Assembly (NCBI RefSeq): GCF_000004195.4
Contig: NC_030677.2
Location: 44,021,142-44,085,141 of the forward strand
DNA: 64,000 nucleotides
Reading direction: 5' to 3'
From: Xenopus tropicalis
Taxonomy: Eukaryota > Chordata > Amphibia > Anura > Pipidae
Below are positions 1 through 11,168 of the stretch, piece by piece. Below the pieces are notes generated by a model that saw nothing but the letters and a program-made list of their open reading frames with translations, was not told the DNA's origin and searched no databases. Numbering within the stretch: position 1 is the first letter of the stretch; each line of letters opens with the position of its first letter. The position numbers were made by a program, and so were the translations under genes.

Positions 1-2
1 TC

Positions 3-18
3 GGCTACTTCAGTAGCC
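3..18. repeat. Short perfect hairpin at window edge
   Basis: GGCTACT and AGTAGCC form a 7-bp stem around a 2-base loop, immediately before the large foldback element. It may be the tip of a longer element cut by the window edge. Confidence 0.5.
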
Positions 19-223
19 TTTTTCAAAGTGACTCACACAGCTAAACCAGTGTCTAATTAACATTCAGGGGTGGGAAAAGTGGGGAATGACATCATCAACA
101 CAAGTCAATCATTGGGGGAAAACACCAAATGGATTGACTTGTGTTGATGATGTCATTCCCCACTTTTCCCGCCCCTGAATGTTAATTAGACACTGGTTTA
201 GCTGTGTGAGTCACTTTGAAAAA
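19..223. repeat. Foldback (long inverted repeat) element
   Basis: Bases 19-110 and 132-223 are reverse complements in unbroken register (coordinates of paired bases sum to 242) around a 21-base centre, with a mismatch at the GGGGTGGG/CCCGCCCC position. Such arms are typical of snapback MITEs. There is no ORF. The family was not identified. Confidence 0.85.
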
Positions 224-336
224 AATTCTATAAGACCTGTGAGTGCGGATCTCTTCACTGCTGTATCTAATTCTTCACTTGGACCTGCACCCAGGCTATT
301 GTGACCCGATTGACGTGAGTGCCGGCTCTCTCCTGA

Positions 337-338
<2 letters not shown>

Positions 339-418
<80 letters not shown>

Positions 419-425
419 TATATAT
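339..425. repeat. (TA)n microsatellite
   Basis: More than 40 tandem TA units. Open frames across it encode only alternating Ile-Tyr and are artefacts. Confidence 0.97.
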
Positions 426-444
426 TGAGACATATTGAGATATA

Positions 445-1146
445 TTAAAGGAGAAGGAAAGGCTAATAAAGAGTTAATCTCAAGCTGCAGGCATACCTTC
501 AGTTGTCTCAATAGTGCCCTTAAGTCTCCCCATACTTCACCTGTTCAGAAGACCAGAAGCCAAACAGGAAAAAAAAACGCTGAGCAGTGTAGAGAACATT
601 CCCATAATGCATCGCTCCTTCAACACTTGGCGACTTGTTACTGCAGGCGGCGCATGCGCACACAGCAGGAGCGTCCAGTTGCCATGGCGATGCTGAACTC
701 TGTGACAAGCAGGTGGGGGGAGCGGGGGGGGCAGGTGTAGTGAGCGGCGGAGGGTTTGTGGCAGGAGCGGGGAGCTTGGGGGGGTTTGTGGAGCTTGGGG
801 GGGTTTGTGGCAGGAGCAAGGAGCTTGGGGGGGTTTGTGGCAGGAGCGGGGAGCTTGGGGGGGTTTGTGGCAGGAGCGGGGAGCTTGGGGGGGTTTGTGG
901 AGCTTGGGGGGGTTTGTGGCAGGAGCGGGGAGAGGCAGAGGCTTTGTGGCAGGAGGGGGGAGCGGAGGGGGGGCTGGCTTGTGCTTTTCAGCCCATACAG
1001 ACACGCTGGAACAAGTATGTAGGTTCTAGTATGCGTATCTCTCTAAATCTTTCATTAGGCAAGCCAGGAATATAGCGTTTTTACACAGAAATAGTAGTAC
1101 TATTTAATAGTGTGCTTAATAGATTTTGACTTTCCTTCTCCTTTAA
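445..1146. mobile_element. T2-type (TTAAAGG) MITE with internal minisatellite
   Basis: The element runs from TTAAAGGAGAAGGAAAGG to the inverted end CTTTCCTTCTCCTTTAA, with TTAA at both extremes. This matches the T2-family/Kolobok-type MITE signature known from Xenopus (family name from knowledge). Copies of the same type lie at 45335-45755, 49293-50165 and 54032-54485. The middle is unusually GC-rich, with an NRF1-like palindrome GCGCATGCGCA at 650-660 and a G-rich minisatellite at 764-960. It encodes no protein; the open frames here are shadows of the minisatellite. Confidence 0.75.
764..960. repeat. G-rich 30-bp minisatellite inside T2 MITE
   Basis: The unit contains GGAGCTTGGGGGGGTTTGTG preceded by GCAGGAGCGG, 30 bp in full units. 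Shortened 19-bp units that lack the GCAGGAGCGG part are interspersed. G7 runs recur in each unit. Confidence 0.85.
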
Positions 1147-1782
1147 GACATTCTGTGCATTAAGCTACCAAGATTGTTTGTCCATATATTGCAATATACT
1201 TCAAGCTGGCCAGTTACGTCACAATCATCCCGGGTCTGGCTAGTCTTACACTCATTCAGTTTCCATAATAGGCATTGATGAATGAAGACTTCTGCAGTCC
1301 AGTGACGCAGGAATTGGTGCCAATAAGCAATTATATAGTCACTTGGAATTAATAACATTCAATTACCTACATGTTTCGGAACTATGTGTCCATGTGTAAT
1401 AACTTTTTAAAAACCTGTTTTCTGGCAGGGTTTGTAGGGGCAGTTTATGAATATGGATTATCTAATGTTTTTTTGAATTTGTGGGCTATAAAAGATGGCT
1501 AAACACAGCTAATAGATCAAAGAAATCTTCTGTTTTATTGATGTAGCTGATATTCATTCATATGTTTATGGCCCCCATATTAATTATGGCATGGAATCTG
1601 CTTGCCAAGATAGCGTTCTCCCTGGCGCAGAGAAGTAGTGTATAGAAATAGTGGATACCCATTCCTAGATAAAAAAAGTTCCTACAGTGTAAATTTCAGG
1701 ATAAAACCTACATGCTAGGATGGTGTTTCTCTGGGATAGAGTAGTGTGAGACAGACCTCTGATGTCAGGTGACTTTCTAGAA
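1147..1782. other. Gene-less spacer
   Basis: No coding segment, RNA gene or recognisable repeat boundary was seen. The short open frame on the minus strand at 1143-1358 has no recognisable domain. Confidence 0.5.
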
Positions 1783-2178
1783 CATATATGTCAAACACAA
1801 GGCCCGGGGGCTAAATTCAGGCCACCTGGCTGTTTTATGTGGCCCTTGGTGAGTGTGTCTGACCATCCAGCCTAATCAATTTCCATTTTCCTCACTTAGT
1901 AACTAAGACTAAGGGGTATATTTATCATGCTGTGTAAAAAGTGGAGTGAAGCATTACCAGTAATGTTGCCCAAGGCATCCAATCAGTAATCAGATTTCAA
2001 CAGTAGCAAAGCATCTATTGGCTGCTATGAGCAACATCGCCGGTAATATCTTACTCCACTTTTTACACATTGTGATAAATATAGTATCTTACTAAGTATA
2101 ATAACAAAAAATTTGGCCCACGACTTAGCCTGTGTTTTAGATTTCGGCCCCCTTATGTGACTGAGTTTGACACCCCTG
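1783..2178. mobile_element. hAT-type MITE, interrupted by a second MITE
   Basis: The right end reads ...GAGTTTGACACCCCTG; the left end CATATATGTCAAAC is its imperfect inverse. The element is flanked by near-identical 8-bp repeats, TTCTAGAA at 1775-1782 and TTCTAGAG at 2179-2186. Eight-base duplications and CAG...CTG ends are hAT hallmarks. The centre is occupied by an unrelated foldback MITE (about 1914-2085). Confidence 0.7.
1914..2085. mobile_element. Nested foldback MITE
   Basis: The left arm (TATATTTATCATGCTGTGTAAAAAGTGG...) is the imperfect inverse of the right arm (...CCACTTTTTACACATTGTGATAAATATA). It lies within the hAT-type MITE and so inserted later. Confidence 0.65.
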
Positions 2179-2186
2179 TTCTAGAG

Positions 2187-3065
2187 TAAAAGGAAGGATT
2201 GGATCACTCATTTTTGTCTTGGAACCCCCAGTGAAGGATTGAGGATGTACTGTGAGAAGCTGTGGGTTCAGTGTATAGCATGAGTAAGTTAGAACCCTGG
2301 GTCAGCCATCTACTTGCTTAGGGACTGGAGCGCATAGACTTGGGCAGATGATTGATTCCCTAAAAGTCTGCTAAGGAAGAGCTGTTGTCGGAACCCAAGT
2401 GTGAGTAATTGTTTCTATTAATACTGAAGATGCATTTTACTGTGGCCAAGTATTGCCTGGTTTTGTGAATAAACCGTTAACAAGTATTTAGGCAACCACT
2501 GGAGCCCATCTGATTAATGATTTAAATCACTCTTGATAGTGAACATTATGCTTTCAGTAATAAGGGCTGTGGCACACAGGGCTCTTTGTCACCCATGGGA
2601 AATCACACAGCTGACAAAATAACTTCCTGTAGGCTAACAGTAAAGCCATGGTATCCTAACCATAATTGCAGGAGAATGCAGAAGGAAGCATTTTCACTCA
2701 ACCGAGCAGCGAGTGTGAATTACTGCACAACCCATGAATGTTAGCCAGGACATTGAAATGCAACTAAACCTCATTCAAAAATGCAACTTAACTTCTTTAA
2801 ATGAGCATGGGCATTCAATTAAAGGATTCTGTGTCCACGGAACGAAGCTACAAGCCCAGTGCCTTATAGACATCTGAGATGGTGATATAATAAATGGGGG
2901 TACATGTGAATAAAGTAAACAACGTTTTTATTTGTTACAATTATTGGTGTTTACAGATAGATAATAGCCTTACCTTTAACCTCATTACTTTATATAATGT
3001 TTTTTTGATGATCATGTTACCAAGGATTTTGGTGTTTGTTCATTTTTTATACATTTTAGGGGGCT
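2187..3065. other. Gene-less spacer
   Basis: No coding segment or identifiable element was seen; the DNA is AT-rich and unremarkable. Confidence 0.45.
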
Positions 3066-3318
3066 GATTGTATGGAAGCCCATTATGCAGAAGCTGTATC
3101 CCATATAGTCCATTTTAAGCAATTTTAATGACTTGTAATTATAAAACAGTAGCTTGTACTTGATGGTAACTAGGTTACATAAATCCATAATGATGGCAAA
3201 ACAAATTATTTGGTTTAATGTTTAAATGTCTTAACTTATGGCATAGTTATACAAACTATTGAAAGACCCCATTTCTGGAAAACCAGAAAGCATTCTGTAT
3301 AATAGATCCTGTACCTTT
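3066..3318 (-). repeat. Degenerate copy of the CAGGTATGG...CCATACCTG repeat
   Basis: It shares with 36119-36400 and 55542-55856 the order of an ACTTGATCCCAACTAAG-like block, an ACAGTA-CTTGTACTTGAT block, TTTAATGTTTAAATG and a terminal GATCCTGTACC. This copy is eroded. Confidence 0.5.
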
Positions 3319-3606
3319 ATTTAATTTCAGTATTTATGCCCGATGATGCTGGAAGTTTTAGTTCAGAAACAGCTGTAGGACTACAGCATAGATGCACCTA
3401 TAAGAATATAGAACTCTACTCTACTGGAGGATGAAGTTTAAAGGGGGAGAAGAAACAAACTAACATAACTTTGGAACAAAGACAGCCCTGAAGCAGGTAA
3501 ACACGTAATGGGTAGCATAAGGCAAACCTTACAGGGATGCACTATACAATACATAATAATAATACCAACACTTAAAGCAGATACCAAGCCCTAATTTTCA
3601 TATTTA

Positions 3607-5203
3607 CAGTGGTGTGAAAAACTATTTGCCCCCTTCCTGATTTCTTATTCTTTTGCATGTTTGTCACACTTAAATGTTTCTGCTCATCAAAACCCGTTAA
3701 CTATTAGTCAAAGATAACATAATTGAACACAAAATGCAGTTTTTAAATGAAGGTTTACGTTATTAAGGGAGAAAAAAATCTCCAAATCTACATGGCCCTG
3801 TGTGAAAAAATAACTTAACTGTGGTTTATCACACCTGAGTTCAATTTCTGTAGTCACCCCCAGGCCTGATTACTGCCACACCTGTTTCAATCAAGAAATC
3901 ACTTAAATAGGAGCTACCTGACACAGAGAAGTAGACCAAAAGCACCTCAAAAGCTAGACATCATACCAAGATCCAAAGAAATTCAGGAACAAATGAGAAC
4001 AAAAGTAATTGAGATCTATCAGTCTGGTAAAGGTTATAAAGCCATTTCTAAAGCTTTGGGACTCCAGCGAACCACAGTGAGAGCCATTATCCACAAATGG
4101 CAAAAACATGGAACAGTGGTGAACCTTCCCAGGAGTGGCTGGCCGACCAAAATTACCCCAAGAGCGCAGAGACAACTCATCCGAGAGGCCACAAAAGACC
4201 CCAGGACAACATCTAAAGAACTGCTGGCCTCACTTGCCTCAATTAAGGTCAGTGTTCACGACTCCACCATAAGAAAGAGACTGGGCAAAAACGGCCTGCA
4301 TGGCAGATTTCCAAGGCGCAAACCACTTTTAAGCAAAAAGAACATTTAAGACTCGTCTCAATTTTGCTAAAAAACATCTCAATGATTGCCAAGACTTTTG
4401 GGAAAATACCTTGTGAACCGACGAGACAAAAGTTGAACTTTTTGGAAGGTGCGTGTCCCGTAACATCTGGCGTAAAAGTAACACAGCATTTCAGAAAAAG
4501 AACATCATACCAACAGTAAAATATGGTGGTGGTAGTGTGATGGTCTGGGGTTGTTTTGCTGCTTCAGGACCTGGAAGGCTTGCTGTGATAGATGGAACCA
4601 TGAATTCTACTGTCTGCCAAAAAATCCTGAAGGAGAATGTCCGCCATCTGTTCGTCAACTCAAGCTGAAGCGATCTTGGGTGCTGCAGCAGGACAATGAC
4701 CCAAAACACACCAGCAAATCCACCTCTGAATGGCTGAAGAAAAACAAAATGAAGACTTTGGAGTGGCCTAGTCAAAGTCCTGACCTGAATCCTATTGAGA
4801 TATTGTGGCATGACCTTAAAAAGGCGGTTCATGCTAGAAAACCCTCAAATAAAGCTGAATTACAACAATTCTGCAAAGATGAGTGGGCCAAAATTCCTCC
4901 AGAGCGCTGTAAAGGACTCGTTGCAAGTTATCGCAAACGCTTGATTGCAGTTATTGCTGCTAAGGGTGGACCAACCAGTTATTAGGTTCAGGGGGCAATT
5001 ACTTTTTCACACAGGGCCATGTAGGTTTGGATTTTTTTTCTCCCTAAATAATAAAAACCCTCATTTAAAAACTGCATTTTGTGTTTACTTGTGTTATCTT
5101 TGACTAATAGTTAAATGTGTTTGATGATCAGAAACATTTTGTGTGACAAACATGCAAAAGAATAAGAAATCAGGAAGGGGGCAAATAGTTTTTCACACCA
5201 CTG
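3607..5203 (+). mobile_element. Inactive Tc1/mariner element (type A)
   Basis: Terminal inverted repeats of about 200 bp begin CAGTGGTGTGAAAAACTA and end with the inverse. The element sits between TA dinucleotides at 3605-3606 and 5204-5205, the expected Tc1 target duplication. Total length is 1597 bp, normal for a vertebrate Tc1. The single transposase gene inside is broken (separate entry). The subfamily is different from the element at 25191-26773. Confidence 0.93.
3963..4985 (+). pseudogene. Tc1 transposase pseudogene
   Basis: This is a decayed Tc1-family DDE transposase. The expected start is ATA at 3963-3965, in frame with MRTKVIEIYQSGKGYKAISK at 3993. The N-terminal paired-type helix-turn-helix region and the NLPRSG motif are readable to about 4345, where the frame shifts near a run of A. 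Around 4390-4435 the segment with TDETKVELF contains an in-frame TGA. A middle block (4453-4668) carries the [11 protein letters not shown] motif. The C-terminal block (4670-4985) has [11 protein letters not shown] and SPDLNPIE, the second Asp and the final acidic residue of the DDE triad. Lost start, a stop and at least two frame changes make it non-functional. Confidence 0.9.
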
Positions 5204-5205
5204 TA

Positions 5206-6660
5206 TACTTTAGCATTACCTAATGAAAAATAAAGTGGCATAATCTGTGAAAAAAAATGTGTAAGATTCATTTGTCCAGCGCTCTCATGTTATGTCCTAT
5301 TCAGTTCTATTTAACACTAAAAAATATTTGGCCAAATCTGAATCCTGGCGAAAGTCCTGGGATATAAGCAAATCCCAAGCTGAATGCTGGATTTTGTACA
5401 TTCCTGCTATAAAACCAGTTACTGTACTGAAAATGATCCAAATGGAAGACTATACAAACTCCTCTCTGGTTATATAACAGAGCCATCTAGTGGTCAGTAC
5501 CAACATACGCAAATGTAATGATAATTTTATATAAAGAAAGCATTTATTATTTTATAGCATTGTTCTTTGAAAAATTTGATATTAAAAGTAAAGGGCTTCT
5601 ACTGCATAGCAAATTATATTGTTTAAAGTGTATTGATGAAAATGTATATACCTATGATCAACCTGGGGGCCACCAGAGAACCTCACCCCAGGGGCTCACT
5701 AATCAAGTAAGTACACTTGCTGCTGTGACTGCCCCCTACGTACACAGATGGGCAGAGCTGTCTCATTTTAGGTGAAAGTGAGGCTTGAGAACCCAAAAAT
5801 TACAGTGTTTTTACTGCAACCTTTTTAGCCTTAATTAACCAGACATGCCAGTAAGATCACAACAGAAAATTGATAACTAGCATATTAGCCCCAGACACAC
5901 CAGTAAGTTTGGCACAGAATTTAACAATGAACATATTTAATCCAGACATTAAGATCACTGGGTTTGACTGGGCTAACCTTATAGTGTAAGTGCAGTTAAC
6001 TAACCACCTAACTACTTTCAGGGGATGCTTTGAGAAAACCAGCAGGCAGGGCTGCAATGAATCGATTCCATTTACATGTAATAATTTTACATGTTCTGCT
6101 TTAAAATGATGCCTTACATTGGATTAGATGGGTACAAGTGCAAGCTTTAATGGTTATTTCTAGCTTTCATCAGGCACAGGTTGTTAAGGTATTCAGCAGT
6201 GCTGCAACTGAATGACACATTTATCATCTGCAGCATTTCAACAGCAGGCTTTAGTGAGGCCTTCAGTATTTGTTACCATACAATAAAAGCTTCATTATTT
6301 TTTAAATATACCACACCTATATAAAATTCGTAAAACAGCAATGACCCATGAAAGATACCCCTGTGGCAAGGGCAAGGGGGGATTTCCTATTCACTGTACA
6401 CTGGTAGACTGCAAGTTCGTCGACGAATATTTCCTTCGAAGGAACATTGTACTAGAAACAAGACTTTGCAAAAAAGATTCAGTGCAAGTGCTAATAAGTT
6501 CTCAATATAATTCCCAAATTGTTCTAAAATAATGTATTGAATGATCTAGACACAAAAATAATTTTGTGATTCCTGCTTATATTTGTGAATTACATTACAA
6601 TGAATTATAATAATAATAAAGCAGTTTTTCTTATCCACACATACAAACTGACCTACCTAC
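5206..6660. other. Gene-less spacer
   Basis: No gene or bounded element was recognised. Short open frames in it show no domain, conserved motif or splice context. Confidence 0.45.
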
Positions 6661-6663
6661 CTT

Positions 6664-6935
6664 TCTCCCTGCTTGCCTTCTTTTCAGCCCTTCTACACTC
6701 TCCTGTTTTCTTATCTTCTTTATTTCTTCTCTTTCTTTCATCCCATATACCTAGCTTCTTTTTTTGTCTCCATTCCCTTTTCCCTGTTCCTACTTCCCTT
6801 CCACTCTGTCATATTCTTCCTCTGCTCTCTTCTTCTTCTTCACTTCTCGCCCCCCCCCCCCCCCCCCAGCACTTTCATCTTCTCACAGCTCTACGCTTTC
6901 CTTCTGCTCTCCTTATTTCCTCTTTGATTTTCATA
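6664..6935. repeat. Pyrimidine-rich tract with poly-C run
   Basis: About 270 bases almost purely C/T on the plus strand, with a run of about 19 C at 6849-6867. Open frames through it give low-complexity Ser/Pro/Phe/Leu peptides. Confidence 0.8.
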
Positions 6936-6949
6936 TATTAACCATTTCT

Positions 6950-9850
6950 TCTTATATTGGGGGGTATACATTGTTTCGGAGGGACAGGGGCAATAGAAAA
7001 GGAGGAGGAGTGTGTCTGTTCATTAAGCAGGAATTAAAAGCAAATATTAGGGAGGAAGTGATGGGGTTAACAGAGGGAGCTGAATCCTTATGGGTTGAAC
7101 TTCTCACAGATAGTAAGGAATCTACCAAACAAATTGTAGGGGTATGCTATAGACCCCCTAATGTAAGCGAAGAGGAGGAGGCCCAGCTCCTGTTGCAAAT
7201 AGAAAAGGCTGCTAGTTTGGGGCAAGTGATAATAATGGGGGATTTTAATTACCCTGATATTGACTGGGGCAATAGTACTGCCAGGACAGTAAATGGGAAC
7301 AAGTTTATAAACTTGCTGCATGACAACTTTATGTCACAAGTTGTTGAGGAGCCAACCAGGAACCATGCTATACTAGATCTAGTGATCTCTAATGACCCAG
7401 AACGTATAGCAAATGTGCAAGTGGTTGAACCCCTGGGTAATAGTGACCATAATGTTATTTCATTTAATGTTTGGTGCAGGAAACAAATTTACACGGGGGC
7501 AACAAAGACAATGAATTTTAGGAAGGCAAATTTTAGCTCCTTAAGGGCAGCACTTCAGGGCATAGATTGGGGCATTATGTTTTCTGATAAAAACACAGAG
7601 CAGAAATGGTTGGCATTTAAAATGATATTAAATCATTACTGTTCTCAATTTATTCCATTAATAAGAAAAAGTAGAAGTGTTAAGAATCACCCTATGTGGC
7701 TTAACTCTGAGGTAAAGAAGTTAATAGGGAGAAAAAGGAAAGCTTTTAAGAAATATAAGTCAGAGGGGACAGTAGCTGCGTTTAATGATTATAAACACTA
7801 TAACAAGTGTTGTAAAACAGCAATCCGAAAGGCAAAGATAGAAAATGAGGAGCGCATCGCGGCCGAGGCCAAGACTAACCCCAAAAAGTTTTTATATATA
7901 TTATTATATATATTAATAGTAAAAAGATGCAGGTTGAGGGTGTGGCCCCATTGAGTTATAATAACAATATGGTTACAGCGGATACAGAAAAGGCAGATGT
8001 GCTTAACCAGTTCTTTTCTTCTGTGTATACAGTAGAGGAGCCAGTGGGCCAAGTCCCACCCAATAGCTGCACTGTTGCCTCAGCTCCAACTACACAGTGG
8101 TTGGCACAGGATATGGTGCTTAAAGGGTTACACACGATAAATGTAAACAAGGCACCTGGGCCAGATGGAATACACCCTCGGGTACTGAGAGAGCTAGGGG
8201 CAGAATTGCAGTGGCCCTTGTTTCTGATATTCTCAGACTCTCTTTCATCAGGTATGGTACCTAGGGATTGGAAGAAGGCGAATGTCATTCCCATATTTAA
8301 AAAGGGAGTAAGATCTCAGCCTGGCAATTATAGGCCTGTAAGTTTGACATCCGTGGTGGGCAAGTTATTTGAAGGCTTGTTAAGGGATCACATTCAAAAT
8401 TATGTAGTGGAGAATGCCATTATGAGCAGTAATCAGCATGGCTTTATGAAGGACAGGTCATGTCAGACCAATTTAATTGCTTTTTATGATGAGGTAAGTA
8501 AGAAGCTGGACAGTGGGGATGCAGTAGATATAATCTATTTGGATTTTGCCAAAGCATTTGATACCGTTCCCCACAAACGACTGCTTTCTAAGTTAAGGTC
8601 TATTGGTCTTAGTGAAGTCGTTTGCACATGGATAGAAAACTGGCTACAGGATCGGGTACAGAGGGTGGTTGTTAATGGTACATTCTCTACTTGGAATAAG
8701 GTCCTCAGTGGGGTCCCTCAGGGTTCTGTACTGGGTCCACTTTTGTTTAATTTGTTCATAAATGACTTAGGGGAGGGTATTATGAGTAATGTATCAGTGT
8801 TTGCAGATGACACAAAACTCTGCAGACCAGTCAATTCTATCCAGGATGTGACATCCCTGCAGCAGGATCTTGACCAACTGGCAATCTGGGCAGCTAAGTG
8901 GCAGATGAGATTTAATGTGGATAAATGTAAGGTCATGCACCTGGGATGTAAAAATATGCAAGCCCCGTATACCCTTAATGGGACTGCACTAGGCAAATCC
9001 ATAATGGAGAAGGACCTTGGAGTCCTTGTAGATAATAAACTTGGCTGTAGCAAGCAATGCCAGGCAGCAGCTGCAAGGGCAAACAAGATTTTGAGCTGTG
9101 TTAAAAGGGGTATAGATTCACGGGAGGAGGGGGTTATTCTTCCCCTTTACAGAGCGCTGGTAAGGCCCCATCTAGAATATACTGTTCAGTTTTGGTCTCC
9201 AGTGCTCAAACGGGACATTACTGAGTTAGAGAGGGTCCAGAGAAGGGCAACTAAGCTGGTAAAGGGTATGGAAAGTCTCAGTTATGAAGAAAGACTGGCC
9301 AAGTTGGGTCTGTTTACACTGGAGAAGAGGCGCTTAAGAGGTGACATGATAACTATGTATAAATATATAAAGGGATCATATAATAACCTTTCTAATGTTT
9401 TATTTACCAGTAGGTCCTTCCAACGGACACGAGGGCACCCACTCCGTTTAGAAGAAGGGAGGTTCCATTTAAACATTCGGAAAGGATTTTTTACAGTGAG
9501 AGCTGTGAAGTTCTGGAATTCCCTCCCCGAATCAGTCGTGCTGGCTGATACATTATATAACTTTAAGAAGGGGCTGGATGGATTCTTAGCAAGTGAGGGA
9601 ATACAGGGTTATGGGAGATAGCTCTTAGTACAAGTTGATCCAGGGACTGGAGTCAGGAAGGAATTTTTTCCCCTCTGTGGCAAATTAGAGAAGCTTCAGA
9701 TGGGGTTTTTTGCCTTCCTCTGGATCAACTAGTAGTTAGGCAGGTTATATATAGGCATTATGGTTGAACTTGATGGACGTATGTCTTTTTTCAACCCAAC
9801 TTACTATGTTACTATGTTACTATGTTATATCACCTATGTTACTATGTTAT
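6950..9850 (+). mobile_element. 5'-truncated CR1-type non-LTR retrotransposon
   Basis: The insert carries endonuclease and reverse transcriptase coding followed by a 3' UTR whose end (about 9799-9850) is a tandem of the octamer TTACTATG. A 3' end of short octamer repeats instead of poly-A is a CR1 trait. Homology begins abruptly at GGYTLFRRD, inside the endonuclease, so the 5' half (ORF1 and the start of the endonuclease) is missing, as usual for target-primed insertions. No target duplication was identified. Confidence 0.85.
6958..9621 (+). pseudogene. CR1-type ORF2 (endonuclease + reverse transcriptase), frameshifted
   Basis: The polyprotein copies element RNA into DNA at a nicked target. 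The first frame (6958-7954) carries the apurinic-type endonuclease: GGGVCLF, VCYRPPNV, the MGDFNYPDIDW motif and NSDHNVISF with the catalytic Asp-His. The second frame (7927-9621) carries the reverse transcriptase: NYRPVSLTSV, the palm motif YLDFAKAFDTV, SGVPQGSVLGPLLF and the catalytic VFADDTKL, followed by the thumb and the C-terminal region ending in a stop at 9619-9621. The frames are out of register around a TA-rich tract at 7890-7925, where FKYIN-type coding is disrupted. Apart from this shift and the 5' truncation, the RT frame is intact over 564 codons, which implies fairly recent insertion. Confidence 0.88.
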
Positions 9851-9859
9851 ATCATGCTT

Positions 9860-10746
9860 TCTCTCCACTCTCCATATCCACCTCTCTCTCCTCTTCACTT
9901 CAGATCTCCCATACTAAATGGCACATAGCATTTGGTGGGGACCTGGGGTCTAGCAAGCAGGTCAGCTGGGCCACAGGGAAGGACAGGGTAAGAAGGATGG
10001 GAGGCAGGTCAAGCATAAAAATTAGAGATGGCTGCACCTTAAAATCTGGCTCAGTTTTCTGCACTGCCCTGCAAATCTTCTCTGGGTTCTGCAGAAATCA
10101 GCTGTGCTCTGATTGGATCTTTCTTCTTGTGGATTCTCCAATCAGAGCACAGCTTTCTTGACAGGCAGTAAAATTGACCAATCAAGGCACAGATGCAGAC
10201 AGGGATCGGGAGATTTTGCAAACTGGAGGCAGCGCAGAATTGAAGACTAAAAAAAGAAGAATCTGCAGGCTGTAAACTTTACCCAAGAACCAACTTTGAA
10301 CTTTTGCTGCATTTTTCATCCCACAGGTACTATACACAGGTACTATACTGTATATGTTCTAAAGACTGACCCACTAGCTGAAATTAATTGTCACCTGACA
10401 TCTATAATATCCCTATCCCCTACCCTAACAGATGGAGGGTAAGTTAACTTTTCCCCCTGACAAAGCTCATTGTGCTTTTATATATTTATTATGGGTTTTT
10501 TGCACTTTCTATTTTTCTTTTACTTTTGTCATTGTTTTTTTCATTTCTAGTTACAGTGGAGCCAATGTTGTGTATCAGTGCCAGTGTTATAGTGCCAGGG
10601 CCTGAATATCTGCCATCAGTACCCACTTCTCCTCATGGCATATAATATTCTGGTTTGTATATAAAGACTGCATCTCACTGTATATAATGTGCCTGGGATG
10701 TCAGTACCTGCTGCTCTCTCTCTATAAAGCTAACTTAAACACATCT
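9860..10746. other. Gene-less spacer with small hairpin
   Basis: No gene was recognised. An inverted repeat lies inside it: AGCTGTGCTCTGATTGGA near 10098 and the inverse TCCAATCAGAGCACAGCT ending near 10153, separated by about 20 bases. Confidence 0.5.
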
Positions 10747-10747
10747 A

Positions 10748-11168
10748 AAGGGGAGGTTCACTTTTAAGTTAACTTGTAGTATGTTATAGGATGGCCTATT
10801 CCTAGCAACTTTGCAATTGGTCTTAGTTAATTTTTTATAGTTTTTGAATAATTTGCCTTTCGCTTCTGCCTCTTTCCAGCTTTCAAATGAGGGTCACTGA
10901 TCAAAAAGTATTGCTTTGTGAGGCTACAGTTTTATTTTTCCATGCAGGCCCCTTAACTATTCATATTCCAATCTCTTGTTTAAACCACTACCTGGTAAAT
11001 AAGACCCTAGCAACCAGATAGCTGCTGAAATACCAAATGGAGAGCTGCTGAACAATAAGCTAAATAACCGAAAAACCATTAAAAACAAAAGAGGACCAAT
11101 TGCAAATTGTTTCAGAATATCAATGTCTACCTTATATTAAAAGTTAATTTAAAGGTGAACTACCCCTT
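10748..11168. mobile_element. MITE with AAGGGG...CCCCTT ends
   Basis: Left end AAGGGGAGGTTCACTTTTAA and right end TTAAAGGTGAACTACCCCTT are inverse copies with few mismatches. The inner arms (GGACCAATTGCAA against TTGCAATTGGTC) also pair. It is non-coding. Confidence 0.75.

Noticed and set aside
243..511. Poly(Ile-Tyr) open frames
   Set aside because: Pure translation of a (TA)n microsatellite.
537..1075. Overlapping Gly- and Pro-rich open frames on both strands
   Set aside because: They translate the G-rich 30-bp minisatellite inside a MITE; open on both strands for compositional reasons.
6764..6957. N-terminal extension of the LINE frame
   Set aside because: It is the pyrimidine/poly-C tract preceding the element; LINE homology begins near 6958.
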